Source of the DNA: Hyphomonadaceae bacterium
GTDB lineage: Bacteria; Pseudomonadota; Alphaproteobacteria; Caulobacterales; Hyphomonadaceae
Reading direction: 5' to 3'
NCBI GenBank assembly: GCA_947478925.1
Contig: CANJXY010000006.1
Coordinates: 1 to 51,196, forward strand
DNA: 51,196 nucleotides
The notes under the pieces are model-generated. The model ran no database searches. It was not told where the DNA came from and saw only the letters and a program-made list of their open reading frames with translations. Each line of letters starts with the position of its first letter. The first letter of the stretch is position 1. The translations under genes were made by a program, and so were the position numbers. Shown piece after piece: positions 43,799 through 51,196 of this stretch.

Positions 43799-46700
43799 TT
43801 AGCTGAGGCCGAGGAGATAGGCTTCGAGTTGCGGGTCGTCGAACGAGGCGACCTGCGTGCTGGTGAAGCCCTGGAGTTGGGTCGACGACAGCGCCGAAAG
43901 GTTGGTCGTCGAGAGGTGATCGAGCTGGGTGACCTGCAGCTGCGAGAGCTGGGTCACGCCGAACGCCGCGAATGCGGCCGACGAAATTCCGTCGAGCACC
44001 GTGGTGGTAATCGCACGGACCTGCGTCGTGTTCAGCGCGCCGAGCTGGGTCACCGAGAACTCGTCGAGGTCGGTCGCGTCGAGCGCGGCGATCTGCGAGG
44101 TCGTGAAGGATTGCACCTGCGTGCTGTTGAGGCTGCTGAGCTGCGTCGTATCCAGCGCATGCACGACGGCATTCGACAGCTTGGCCAGCTGGCCAGCGGT
44201 GAGGGCTGCAACCTGCGTATCTGCCAGAGAGGCAATGTTTGTCGCCGTAAACGCGGCAACCTGTGTGGTGTTCAGGGCCGCGAGTTGCGTGTTCGTGAAC
44301 TCAGCGATGTCGGTGGCGTTGAGGCCACCCATCTGCGCCGTCGTCAGCGCCTTCACCTGCGTCGTCGACAGCTCGGCGACCTGCGTCTGGTCGAGACCAG
44401 AGAGGTTGGTGACTGAAAGACCCGACAGCTGCGTCGTGGTGAGGCCGGAGACCTGGCCAGTCGTCAGCGCTGCGATCTGCGTCAGCGACATGGCCGAGAG
44501 GTTGGAGGCCGAGATGGCCTGGACCTGGGTCAGCGTCATCGCCGCAACCTGCGCGTCAGTGAGCGCCGCGAACTTCGTCGACGAGAAGCTGCCGAGCTGG
44601 GTCACCGTGAGCGCCGCGATCTGATCGGTTGCAAACTCCTGGACATCAGTCGTCGACAGCGCCGCGATCTGCGCGGTGCTGATCGAGCGGACCTGCGTCG
44701 TGGTCATCGCGCCTACCTGCGTCGCGTCGAAGCTCGAAAGCGCCGTGGTCGAGAGCGACTGGACTTGCGTGCTGGTGAGGGCCGCGACCTGGGTTTCCAC
44801 AAGGGCGTTGGTCGCCGTCGTGGTCAGGGCGCGAACCTGCGTGCCGCTAAGGCCGGCAAGCTGCGTCTCGTTGAACTCAGCCATGTCCGCCGCGCCAAGG
44901 GCGCCGAGCTGCGTGGTCGTAAAGGACTGCAACTGGGTCGAGTTGAGTGAGCCGATCTGTGTCGCATCGAGCGCCGTGACAGCGCTAGTCGTCAGACGAC
45001 CGATCAGAGTGCCAGTGAACGCGCCGATCTGGGTCGCAGAGAGTTCACCGATGTCTGTCGATGTCAGCACGCTGGCCTGCGTCGTCGTCAGCTGGCCGAT
45101 CTGCGTGGTCGTCAGCGCCCCAGCCTGGGTTGCATCGAGCGCAGACAGGTTGGTCGTCGACAAAGCCTTGATCTGCGTTGTGCTGAGCGCGCCAATCTGC
45201 GTTTCGGTCAGAGCCGAGACGTTGGTGGTGTTCAGCGCGCCAACCTGGGTCGCCGAGAGAGCCGTTACCTGGGTCGTCGTCAGAGACGAAAGCTGAGTCG
45301 CGTCGAGCGCGGTCAGGTTTGTGGTTGAGATGCCTGCGACCTGGGTCGTCGTCAGCGCGGCAATTTGCGTATCCAGCAGCGCGCCGAACTTGGTGGAGTT
45401 GAGCGAGTTAAGCTGCGTGTTCGTGAGCGCCGAGGCCTGTGTCGTCGTCAGAGCGGCGATCTGCGTCTCGCTGAACGAGGCGAAGTTGGTGCTGGTAAGC
45501 GCGCGCAGCGAGGTCGTGCTGAGCGCCTGGATCTGCGTATCGACCAGGTTGGCGACGTTGGTGGAGGTCAGGCCCTGCGCCTGCGTCCCTGTCAGTGCGC
45601 CGAGATGATCTGTGGTGAACTCTGCAACGTCGGCAGCTCCGAGACCCGACAGCTGGGATGCCGTCAGCGACCTGACTTGCGTCGTGGACAGGGCGGCGAC
45701 CTGCGTCAGGTCGAGGGCAGACAGGTTCGTGGTCGTCAGCGACGACAGTTGTGTCGTCGTCAGGGCCGCGACCTGCGCATCAGCCAGCGCGCCGACATTG
45801 GTGGTCGAAAGGCCACGCATCTGGGTCGTGGTCAGCGCCGCAGCTTGCGTGGTCGTGAACTCGCCGATGTCCGTGGTCGAGAGACCGTTCAGCTGGGTTG
45901 CGCTCAGGCGCTGCAGCTGCGTGGTCGCGAGTGCGTTGACCTGCGTTGCTTCCAGCGCCGACAGGTTGGTTTCCGAGATCGCGCCGACCTGGGTGGTGGT
46001 AAGGGCCGCGAGCTGCGTACCCGTGAAGGACATGAACTTCGTGGAGGTCAGCGCAGAAAGCTGCGATGTTGTCAGCGAAGCGATATGTGTCGTCGTGAGG
46101 GCCGCGAGCTGCGTCTCGGCCAGGGCGGCAAAGTTCGTGGTCGAGAGCGCCTTGACGCCGATGGCCGAGATCGCCGCGATCTGCGTGTCGGCCAGGCCCG
46201 CCATGTTGGTCGAGGTCAGCGCGGAGAGCTGGGTGTTCTGCAGGGCGCCGATCTGGGTCGTCGTGAATTCAGCCACATCGGCAGCATCGAGACCACCGAG
46301 CTGGGTGGCGGTCAGTGATTTGACTTGCGTGGTCGTCAGTGCGCCCATCTGCGTGGCGTCGAGGGCTGCGACGCTGGTAAAGCTGAGTGCTGCGACCTGC
46401 GTGGTCGTCAGGGCCGTAACCTGCGCGTTCGTCAGCGAAGCGACATTGGTCGACGAAAGCCCGGCGACCTGCGCCGTTGACAGCGAGGCGATCTGTGTCG
46501 TCGTGAACTCGGCGATGTCCGAAGCATCGAGCGCGCCGAACTGCGTCGTTGTCAGGCCCTGGATCTGTGTCGTGCGCAGAGCGGCGACCTGTGTCGCGCT
46601 CAGCGCGGACACTGCGTCGGTCGCAAGGTTCGCCATCTGGGTGGTGACCAACGACTGCACCTGTGTCGTGGTCATTTCGCCGATATCACCAGCCGCAAGT

Positions 46701-49000
46701 CCGCCGATTTGCGTTGTCGTCAGAGCCGCGATCTGGGTCGATGTCAGCGAGCCCATCTGGGTCGTGTCGAGTGCCGACAGGTTGGAAGTCGACAACGATT
46801 TTACCTGCGTCGCATTGAGCTGCGTCAGCTGCGTCGTGGAAAAGGATGAGACCTGCGCCGCATCGATGTTGGCGATCTGCGTCGTGGACAGCGACCGGAC
46901 CTGCGTGGTCGTCAGCGCGCCAATCTGTGTCGAATCAAGCAGGGCGAAGTTGGTCGAGCCGAGCGCCGTCACCTGCAACGCTGTCAAGGCTGCGACCTGC
47001 GTGCCGGCAAGCGCGCCGACATTGGTGGCGTTGAGAGCGCCGACCTGGGTGGCGGTCAGAGATGCGACCTGTGTTGTAGTCAGTGCGCCGATCTGGGTGT
47101 CGGCAAAGCCTGTAATCGCGGTGGTTGTGAGCGACTGGATCTGCGCGGTGGTCAGAGCTGCAACCTGAGTCGCCGCCAGCGCTCCCACCGCCGTATCGGT
47201 CAAACCGCGGACCTGCGTCGTGGCAAGACCAGCGATCTGCGTCGTGGTGAATTCCGAAATGTCCGCAGCTTCAAGGTTGCCGAGTTGCGTCGTGGTAAGT
47301 GCGCGGACTTGCGTGGCGCTAAGGGCAGCGAACTGCGTGGTGTCGAACGAGATCAGGGCCTCGCTCGAGAGGCGACCAAGCTGGCCGACCGTCAGCGCGC
47401 CGACCTGCGTGGTGGTCAGGCCACCGACGTTGGTGGCAGACAGGGCGCCTGCCTGAGTCGTGGAGAGACCAGCCACCTGCGTGGTGCTGAGCGCGGCGAT
47501 CTGCGTGTCGTTCAACGCGTTGAGATTCGTGGTCGAAAGCGCGTTGAGCTGTGTTGTGGCGAGGGCCTGGATCTGCGTGGCGACGAGATCCGCAATTCCG
47601 GTCGAAGACAGCGCACCGATCTGGCCCAGCGACAGAGCGCCGATCTGGGTCGTGCCGAGCTTGGCAACATCGGACGATTCCAGCCCACCGATCTGGGTGG
47701 TGGTGAAGGATTTAACCTGCGTCGCCGTGAGCGCGCCGTAGCGCGTGGAATCGAGCGCCGATAGGGCGGTTGCGTCAAAAGATGCAAGCTGGGTTGTGGT
47801 CAGGCCGCGAACCTGCGTCGTCGTCAGCGTGTTGAGCTTGGTAGCATCGAGCGCATTGAGGTTCGTCGTCGAGACCGAGGCGATCTGCGTTGCGGTGAAC
47901 GCCGCGACCTGCGTGCTATCGAGAGCCGACAGGATGTCGGTGGTCAGGTTGCGGACCTGGGTCGTCGACAGCGAAGAAAGCTGGGTCGTCGTGAATGCCT
48001 GGATTTGCGTATCCGCCAGGCCAGCGAGCTGGGTCGAGGTCAGCGACTGGGCCTGGGTGTTCGTGAGAGCGCCCACCTGCGTCGTCGTGAACTCGCCAAT
48101 ATCGGTCGCGTTGAGCGCGAGCAACTGCGTTGTCGACAACGCTTTGACCTGCGTGGTCGTCAGCGCGGCGGTCTGCGTGGCTTCGAGCGCGGACAGGCTG
48201 GTGGTTGTCAACGAACCGAGCTGGGTCGTTGTCAGCGCGGCGACCTGCGTGTCGCTCATGCCGGTGATGAACGTGCCGCTGAGACCGCGGATTTGCGTGG
48301 TGGTCAGCGATGCAAGCTGGGTCGTCGTGAATTCGGCGACGTCGGCTGCGTCGAGCGCGCCGAGCTGGGTCGAACTGAGGGCTTGCAGTACAGTCGTCGC
48401 GATGGCGGCAATTTGTGTCGTATCAAGTGCGGCGACGGCGTCGGTGCTGAGGCGCACGATCTGCGTACGGTTCAACGCACCGACCTGCGTGCTGCTGAGT
48501 TCGCCGATGTCGGTGGCGTTGAGGCCGCCGACCTGTGTGGTCGAGAATGACGCAATCTGCGTCGTGGTAAGGGCGCCGGCCTGAGTGGCGTCGAGGGCCG
48601 ACAGGTTAGTCGAAGAAAGGCCCGAAATCTGTGAGGTATTGAAGCCCGAGATTGCCGTGGTGTCGATTGCGCCGACCTGCGCCGATGCCAGCGCGCCGAG
48701 CTGCTGGGCGCTTAGAACCAGGAGCTGGTTTGATGTCAGGGCCACGCTCGAATTGATCGAGGGGATCTGCGTGGTTTGCAGTGCCCTCACCTGCGTGGTC
48801 GAGAGTTCCGTGAACTGGGTGGAGGAAAGCGCCCCAATCCCCGTCGTGGTGAAAGCTGCGACCTGCGTGGTCGTCAGCGACTGAATCGACGTTTGGGAGA
48901 GGCTTTGGATGGCCGTGGTGGACAGTGCGCGAATCTGCGCGACCGACAAAGCGGAAATCGACATGGCCGGACCATCCTGGTCGTAGTTCGAAGTCGACAT
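43799..49000 (-). CDS. Giant octapeptide-repeat protein, 1733 aa
   Basis: I do not know its function. Apart from 17 N-terminal and 6 C-terminal residues the protein is 213 octapeptides close to L-T-T-T-Q-V-A-A plus one 6-residue unit. Position 1 is Leu (sometimes Phe), position 4 mostly Thr, position 5 mostly Gln, 6 Val/Ile/Leu and 8 small. It has no Cys and no Trp, almost no Pro, and about a third Ser/Thr. No Sec signal or transmembrane segment is visible; the C-terminus is LEAYLLGLS. An alternative ATG at 48964 (codon 13) has AGGA 10 bases upstream and may be the true start. A GT41 gene follows on the same strand. Confidence 0.9.
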   Translation of the reverse strand: MSTSNYDQDGPAMSISALSVAQIRALSTTAIQSLSQTSIQSLTTTQVAAFTTTGIGALSSTQFTELSTTQVRALQTTQIPSINSSVALTSNQLLVLSAQQLGALASAQVGAIDTTAISGFNTSQISGLSSTNLSALDATQAGALTTTQIASFSTTQVGGLNATDIGELSSTQVGALNRTQIVRLSTDAVAALDTTQIAAIATTVLQALSSTQLGALDAADVAEFTTTQLASLTTTQIRGLSGTFITGMSDTQVAALTTTQLGSLTTTSLSALEATQTAALTTTQVKALSTTQLLALNATDIGEFTTTQVGALTNTQAQSLTSTQLAGLADTQIQAFTTTQLSSLSTTQVRNLTTDILSALDSTQVAAFTATQIASVSTTNLNALDATKLNTLTTTQVRGLTTTQLASFDATALSALDSTRYGALTATQVKSFTTTQIGGLESSDVAKLGTTQIGALSLGQIGALSSTGIADLVATQIQALATTQLNALSTTNLNALNDTQIAALSTTQVAGLSTTQAGALSATNVGGLTTTQVGALTVGQLGRLSSEALISFDTTQFAALSATQVRALTTTQLGNLEAADISEFTTTQIAGLATTQVRGLTDTAVGALAATQVAALTTAQIQSLTTTAITGFADTQIGALTTTQVASLTATQVGALNATNVGALAGTQVAALTALQVTALGSTNFALLDSTQIGALTTTQVRSLSTTQIANIDAAQVSSFSTTQLTQLNATQVKSLSTSNLSALDTTQMGSLTSTQIAALTTTQIGGLAAGDIGEMTTTQVQSLVTTQMANLATDAVSALSATQVAALRTTQIQGLTTTQFGALDASDIAEFTTTQIASLSTAQVAGLSSTNVASLTNAQVTALTTTQVAALSFTSVAALDATQMGALTTTQVKSLTATQLGGLDAADVAEFTTTQIGALQNTQLSALTSTNMAGLADTQIAAISAIGVKALSTTNFAALAETQLAALTTTHIASLTTSQLSALTSTKFMSFTGTQLAALTTTQVGAISETNLSALEATQVNALATTQLQRLSATQLNGLSTTDIGEFTTTQAAALTTTQMRGLSTTNVGALADAQVAALTTTQLSSLTTTNLSALDLTQVAALSTTQVRSLTASQLSGLGAADVAEFTTDHLGALTGTQAQGLTSTNVANLVDTQIQALSTTSLRALTSTNFASFSETQIAALTTTQASALTNTQLNSLNSTKFGALLDTQIAALTTTQVAGISTTNLTALDATQLSSLTTTQVTALSATQVGALNTTNVSALTETQIGALSTTQIKALSTTNLSALDATQAGALTTTQIGQLTTTQASVLTSTDIGELSATQIGAFTGTLIGRLTTSAVTALDATQIGSLNSTQLQSFTTTQLGALGAADMAEFNETQLAGLSGTQVRALTTTATNALVETQVAALTSTQVQSLSTTALSSFDATQVGAMTTTQVRSISTAQIAALSTTDVQEFATDQIAALTVTQLGSFSSTKFAALTDAQVAAMTLTQVQAISASNLSAMSLTQIAALTTGQVSGLTTTQLSGLSVTNLSGLDQTQVAELSTTQVKALTTAQMGGLNATDIAEFTNTQLAALNTTQVAAFTATNIASLADTQVAALTAGQLAKLSNAVVHALDTTQLSSLNSTQVQSFTTSQIAALDATDLDEFSVTQLGALNTTQVRAITTTVLDGISSAAFAAFGVTQLSQLQVTQLDHLSTTNLSALSSTQLQGFTSTQVASFDDPQLEAYLLGLS
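43820..48949 (-). repeat. Array of 213 octapeptide (24-base) units with nested 7/10/17-unit periods
   Basis: The array covers residues 18-1727 of the giant protein. I aligned every unit: eight perfect-length octads, one 6-residue unit (INSSVA, residues 82-87), then 205 octads with no further slip. Fifteen octads carry Asp at position 5 and (14 of them) Glu at position 8, such as LNATDIGE, at ordinal positions 19, 26, 36, 54, 71, 95, 102, 112, 129, 139, 163, 170, 180, 194 and 204. Eleven of them are followed by an octad starting with Phe. The 24-base units differ at many synonymous sites, so the array looks old. Confidence 0.93.
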
Positions 49001-49382
49001 TCGGTCGACGCGCGATGTGATGGACGGCGGTTAGCAGACCTTCACCCTGGCACTTTTCACATCTAATGGTTTCCATTCGGTTTCCGGCAACTTTTGCCGA
49101 TTCACGTTGAGTCCCAATGCCTTGCACGCGTTAATGCGGTCGCGCGCCGAACGCCTGAAATGAGCGCTGCGCCGACCGAAATTCCTGATGGGAGCGGCTT
49201 CGACAATCCTTTTGAAATGAGGGGATTGAGGAACGACATGCGTGCCCGGCATCGCTTCGCCCTGCCCTGCAGATGGATGCGGCGAAGTGTTAGCCCATGA
49301 ATGACCCGGTAGTTTTTGCCGGGCGCGACTCGACACGTTCGGGTGCGGATGATGTGGTCCTGGACGGGCTATGGAGGGGTCG
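49001..49382. other. Divergent intergenic region between the repeat-protein and amidase genes
   Basis: A 382-base stretch holding the upstream regions of the giant repeat gene (minus) and the amidase gene (plus). On the minus strand TTGCCG and ATTAGA are 17 bases apart about 75 bases before the repeat gene, a weak promoter-like pair. I see no tRNA, strong hairpin or convincing gene; short open frames here lack good start signals. A longer 5' leader for the repeat gene is possible. Confidence 0.4.
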
Positions 49383-50951
49383 ATGCGCAGAAAACTCTCG
49401 GCGATCGCGATAATTTCTATCACGGCTGCATGTCAGCCTTCGCCGGCGGCTCGGGTCATGGAGACGCCATCATTCGTGGTGGAACCTCGAACCGTTTCCG
49501 AGCTGACGTTGGAGCTGAAAGACAAGACCTCGACGGCGGTGACGCTCACGCAGCGCTTCCTCGACCGGATTGCCGCAGTGGATGACGCCGGGCCAATGCT
49601 GAATGCGGTCATCGTCACCAATCCCGGCGCGCTCGATGCGGCAGAGGCGCTGGATGCAGCAACGACCAAGGGGCCGCTCTTTGGCATTCCTGTCCTGCTG
49701 AAGGACAATATCGAGACGCTCGATTCGATGGCGACGACGGCAGGCTCGTTGGCGCTGCAGGACAATCTGGCTGGCCGGGATTCGCCGCTGGCAGCGAGGC
49801 TCAGGGCGGCCGGGGCTATTATCCTGGGCAAGACCAACCTCAGCGAATGGGCCAATTTCCGGTCGAACGGCTCGACGTCGGGCTGGAGCGGCGTAGGCGG
49901 ACAGACGAAGAACCCCCATGTCCTGGATCGTAATCCGTGCGGATCCTCTGCCGGCTCAGGGGCGGCTGTTGCGGCGGGTCTGGCGCCGGTCGCGATCGGG
50001 ACAGAGACGGACGGATCGATCGTCTGCCCGTCTGCGACCAACGGTGTCGTCGGCATCAAGCCGACCGTAGGTCTGATCCCGCGCACCCACATTGTGCCGA
50101 TCAGCGTAACGCAGGACACGGCGGGTCCGATCACACTCTCGGTTGCCGATGGAGCGCTGCTGCTGACGGTGATGGCGGGATCAGACCCGAGCGATCCTGC
50201 AACCAAGGATGCCGACCAGCACAAGACCGACTACACCAAAGCGCTGGACGCCAACGCCCTGCAGGGCAAGCGCATCGGCGTAGCGCGCTGGCTGACCGGC
50301 TATCACGAGCCGACAGACGCCGCCTTCGAGGAGGCGCTTGCCGAACTCAAGGCAGCGGGCGCCGAGCTGGTCGATATCAAGGAGTTTCCGAACCGGCAGG
50401 CAATCAGCGCGGCTGAGTTTCCGGTTCTCCTGTCGGAATTCAAAGCTGGGCTAAACGACTATCTTGCCGCCACACCGCCTGCGGTGAAGGTGCGCTCGCT
50501 CGACGACCTTATCGCGTTCAACGCGGCAACGCCTGCTGAGCTCGAATTCTTCAATCAGGATCTTCTGGAGCTGGCGGCCAAAGCTCCTGTCCTGACCGAC
50601 AAGACCTATCTCGCTGCAAAAGCTACGGCGGCGCGGCTCGCCCGCGAGGAGGGCATCGACAAGATGCTGGCCGACAACAGGATCATCGCCATCGTGGCGC
50701 CTACAGGCGGGCCTGCCTGGACGACGGATCTGATCACCGGCGATCACTTTCTGGGCGCGTCGTCAGGCCTCCCGGCGGTTGCAGGCTATCCACACATCAC
50801 CGTGCCGATGGGCGTGGTGCGTGACCTGCCGGTCGGGCTGTCCTTCTTCGGACCGGCCTGGTCGGAGGCGAGTCTGATCGGTCTCGCCTATGCGTACGAG
50901 CAGCGGACACACGCGCGAAAGACGCCATCCTTCCTGCCGCATTCACCCTGA
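49383..50951 (+). CDS. Amidase-signature-family lipoprotein
   Basis: Exported hydrolase of the amidase signature family (Ser-cisSer-Lys triad), 522 residues. The lipoprotein signal MRRKLSAIAIISITAAC precedes the catalytic part, with Lys in GIPVLLKDNIETLDSMATTAG, the Gly/Ser-rich NPCGSSAGSGAAVAAGL containing the cis-Ser, and GTETDGSIVCPSATNGVVGIKPTVG containing the nucleophile region (quoted in part). It resembles periplasmic amidases related to peptide amidases rather than GatA, since no gatB or gatC is near. GGAGG lies 5 bases before ATG 49383. The natural amide is unknown. Confidence 0.9.
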   Translation: MRRKLSAIAIISITAACQPSPAARVMETPSFVVEPRTVSELTLELKDKTSTAVTLTQRFLDRIAAVDDAGPMLNAVIVTNPGALDAAEALDAATTKGPLFGIPVLLKDNIETLDSMATTAGSLALQDNLAGRDSPLAARLRAAGAIILGKTNLSEWANFRSNGSTSGWSGVGGQTKNPHVLDRNPCGSSAGSGAAVAAGLAPVAIGTETDGSIVCPSATNGVVGIKPTVGLIPRTHIVPISVTQDTAGPITLSVADGALLLTVMAGSDPSDPATKDADQHKTDYTKALDANALQGKRIGVARWLTGYHEPTDAAFEEALAELKAAGAELVDIKEFPNRQAISAAEFPVLLSEFKAGLNDYLAATPPAVKVRSLDDLIAFNAATPAELEFFNQDLLELAAKAPVLTDKTYLAAKATAARLAREEGIDKMLADNRIIAIVAPTGGPAWTTDLITGDHFLGASSGLPAVAGYPHITVPMGVVRDLPVGLSFFGPAWSEASLIGLAYAYEQRTHARKTPSFLPHSP

Positions 50952-51023
50952 AGCGTAGCCCTGCCCGCGCGATACTGTTTGGCGCAAGGCTGAGACCAGG
51001 GTGGTTGCGCATTCTGCAGCACC

Positions 51024-51064
51024 ATCTCCCGGGGAGATTCCTGCGGCGGTCCTTAGTCCGCCGC
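51024..51064. other. Two adjacent hairpins after the amidase gene
   Basis: ATCTCC-CGG-GGAGAT (51024-51038) is a short palindrome and GCGGCGG-N8-CCGCCGC (51043-51064) is a 7-base-pair GC-rich stem. They lie 70-115 bases after the amidase stop and just upstream of the last open frame. Neither is followed by a T tract, so they may be a weak terminator or part of a 5' leader. Confidence 0.35.
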
Positions 51065-51082
51065 GCCTTCGGAGTGACATTG

Positions 51083-51196
51083 ATGAATGTCTCACAAGCG
51101 TCAGGCAGTTCAGCTGCCTGGATGCTCCAGCGCCTCTTCCAGGGCTCTGGAGACAAGACGGCGACCCGTACGGCGGCAAACGCCCGGCGGCAGAAG
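51083..51196 (+). CDS. N-terminal part of an unidentified protein, cut by the window edge
   Basis: Open from ATG 51083, with GGAG 8 bases upstream, to the end of the window (38 codons). The start MNVSQASGSSAAWMLQRLFQ followed by GSGDKTATRTAAN is Ser/Ala/Gln-rich and polar. The layout resembles short alphaproteobacterial proteins that open with a Ser-rich stretch before EF-hand or other small domains, but the informative part lies outside the window. Evidence is limited to the start signal and composition. Confidence 0.4.
   Translation, partial: MNVSQASGSSAAWMLQRLFQGSGDKTATRTAANARRQK

Noticed and set aside
44676-48584. Several long plus-strand open frames (for example 45365-46318, 45612-47168, 47745-48584) across the repeat array
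   Set aside because: They arise because the 24-base repeats avoid stops in the antisense frames. Their products are Val/Cys/Ser or Arg-rich low-complexity shadows of the octapeptide gene, without start signals or known domains.
43820-48949. CRISPR-like regular repeats
   Set aside because: The period is 24 bases without spacers, stays in one reading frame for 213 units, and varies at synonymous sites, so it is a coding repeat.
43820-48949. Resemblance of L-T-x-x-Q-V-x-A to the start of TALE repeats (LTPxQVVAIAS)
   Set aside because: The unit is 8 residues, not 33-35, with no variable diresidue or helix-turn-helix length. The likeness is limited to one short helix start.
48606-49127. Minus-strand frame starting near METIRCEKCQGEG, reminiscent of a phage Mu Com-type zinc protein
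   Set aside because: Only one CxxC is present, the rest of the frame is a shifted reading of the octapeptide gene, and no prophage genes are nearby.

Overview
The window looks like a GC-rich alphaproteobacterial chromosome segment, probably Caulobacterales or Hyphomonadaceae-like. That placement rests on gene content and style (many small lipoproteins, MsrP/MsrQ, HldE, short overlapping operons) and not on a marker gene. Two tRNA genes with encoded CCA are present, tRNA-Ala(CGC) and tRNA-Arg(CCG). I see no rRNA, insertion sequence, prophage or CRISPR array.

Region 1 (1-21.7 kb) is mostly housekeeping and envelope genes in short units on both strands: a haem-binding lipoprotein, YebC, a DUF3617 lipoprotein, acyl-CoA thioesterase II, a VanY-type peptidase, an NADP-dependent reductase, a TPR lipoprotein, an exported methyltransferase-like protein and YmdB. 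A PadR-controlled operon diverges from msrPQ. A tightly overlapping unit yggT / DUF167 / folD / HNH follows, in which two genes appear to start on CTG codons inside CTGA stop-start overlaps. Then come an OmpA-like lipoprotein, tRNA-Ala, a pterin dehydratase, a HAD hydrolase, an amino-acid permease with a clear hairpin terminator, and a single-domain response regulator.

Region 2 (22.0-41.6 kb) is a surface-polysaccharide region: hldE, a DprE1/DprE2-like epimerase pair, UDP-glucose dehydrogenase and UDP-xylose synthase. A block of unrelated genes interrupts it (LhgO-like oxidase, NAD synthetase, tRNA-Arg, TraB-like lipoprotein). It resumes with acetyltransferase, Gfo/Idh oxidoreductase, aminotransferase, epimerase, a second aminotransferase, ABC-2 permease, O-antigen-type ATPase and a glycosyltransferase. 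Many of these overlap by 4 bases. The set predicts an amino-sugar-containing glycan made on nucleotide carriers and exported by a Wzm/Wzt transporter.

Region 3 (41.6-49.0 kb, minus strand) is the most unusual part. A 1733-residue protein is built almost wholly from 213 octapeptides of the form L-T-T-T-Q-V-A-A, with only one 6-residue unit breaking the register. It has no cysteine or tryptophan and carries a second, nested period of 7, 10 and 17 octads marked by acidic octads. Immediately downstream on the same strand lies a TPR/GT41 (SPINDLY/OGT-like) glycosyltransferase. I propose that this enzyme glycosylates the Ser/Thr-rich repeat protein, and that the exported glycan and the repeat protein belong to one surface layer. 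The adjacency and repeat arithmetic are seen in the sequence; the functional link is inference.

The window ends with an exported amidase-family lipoprotein and the first 38 codons of an unidentified gene.
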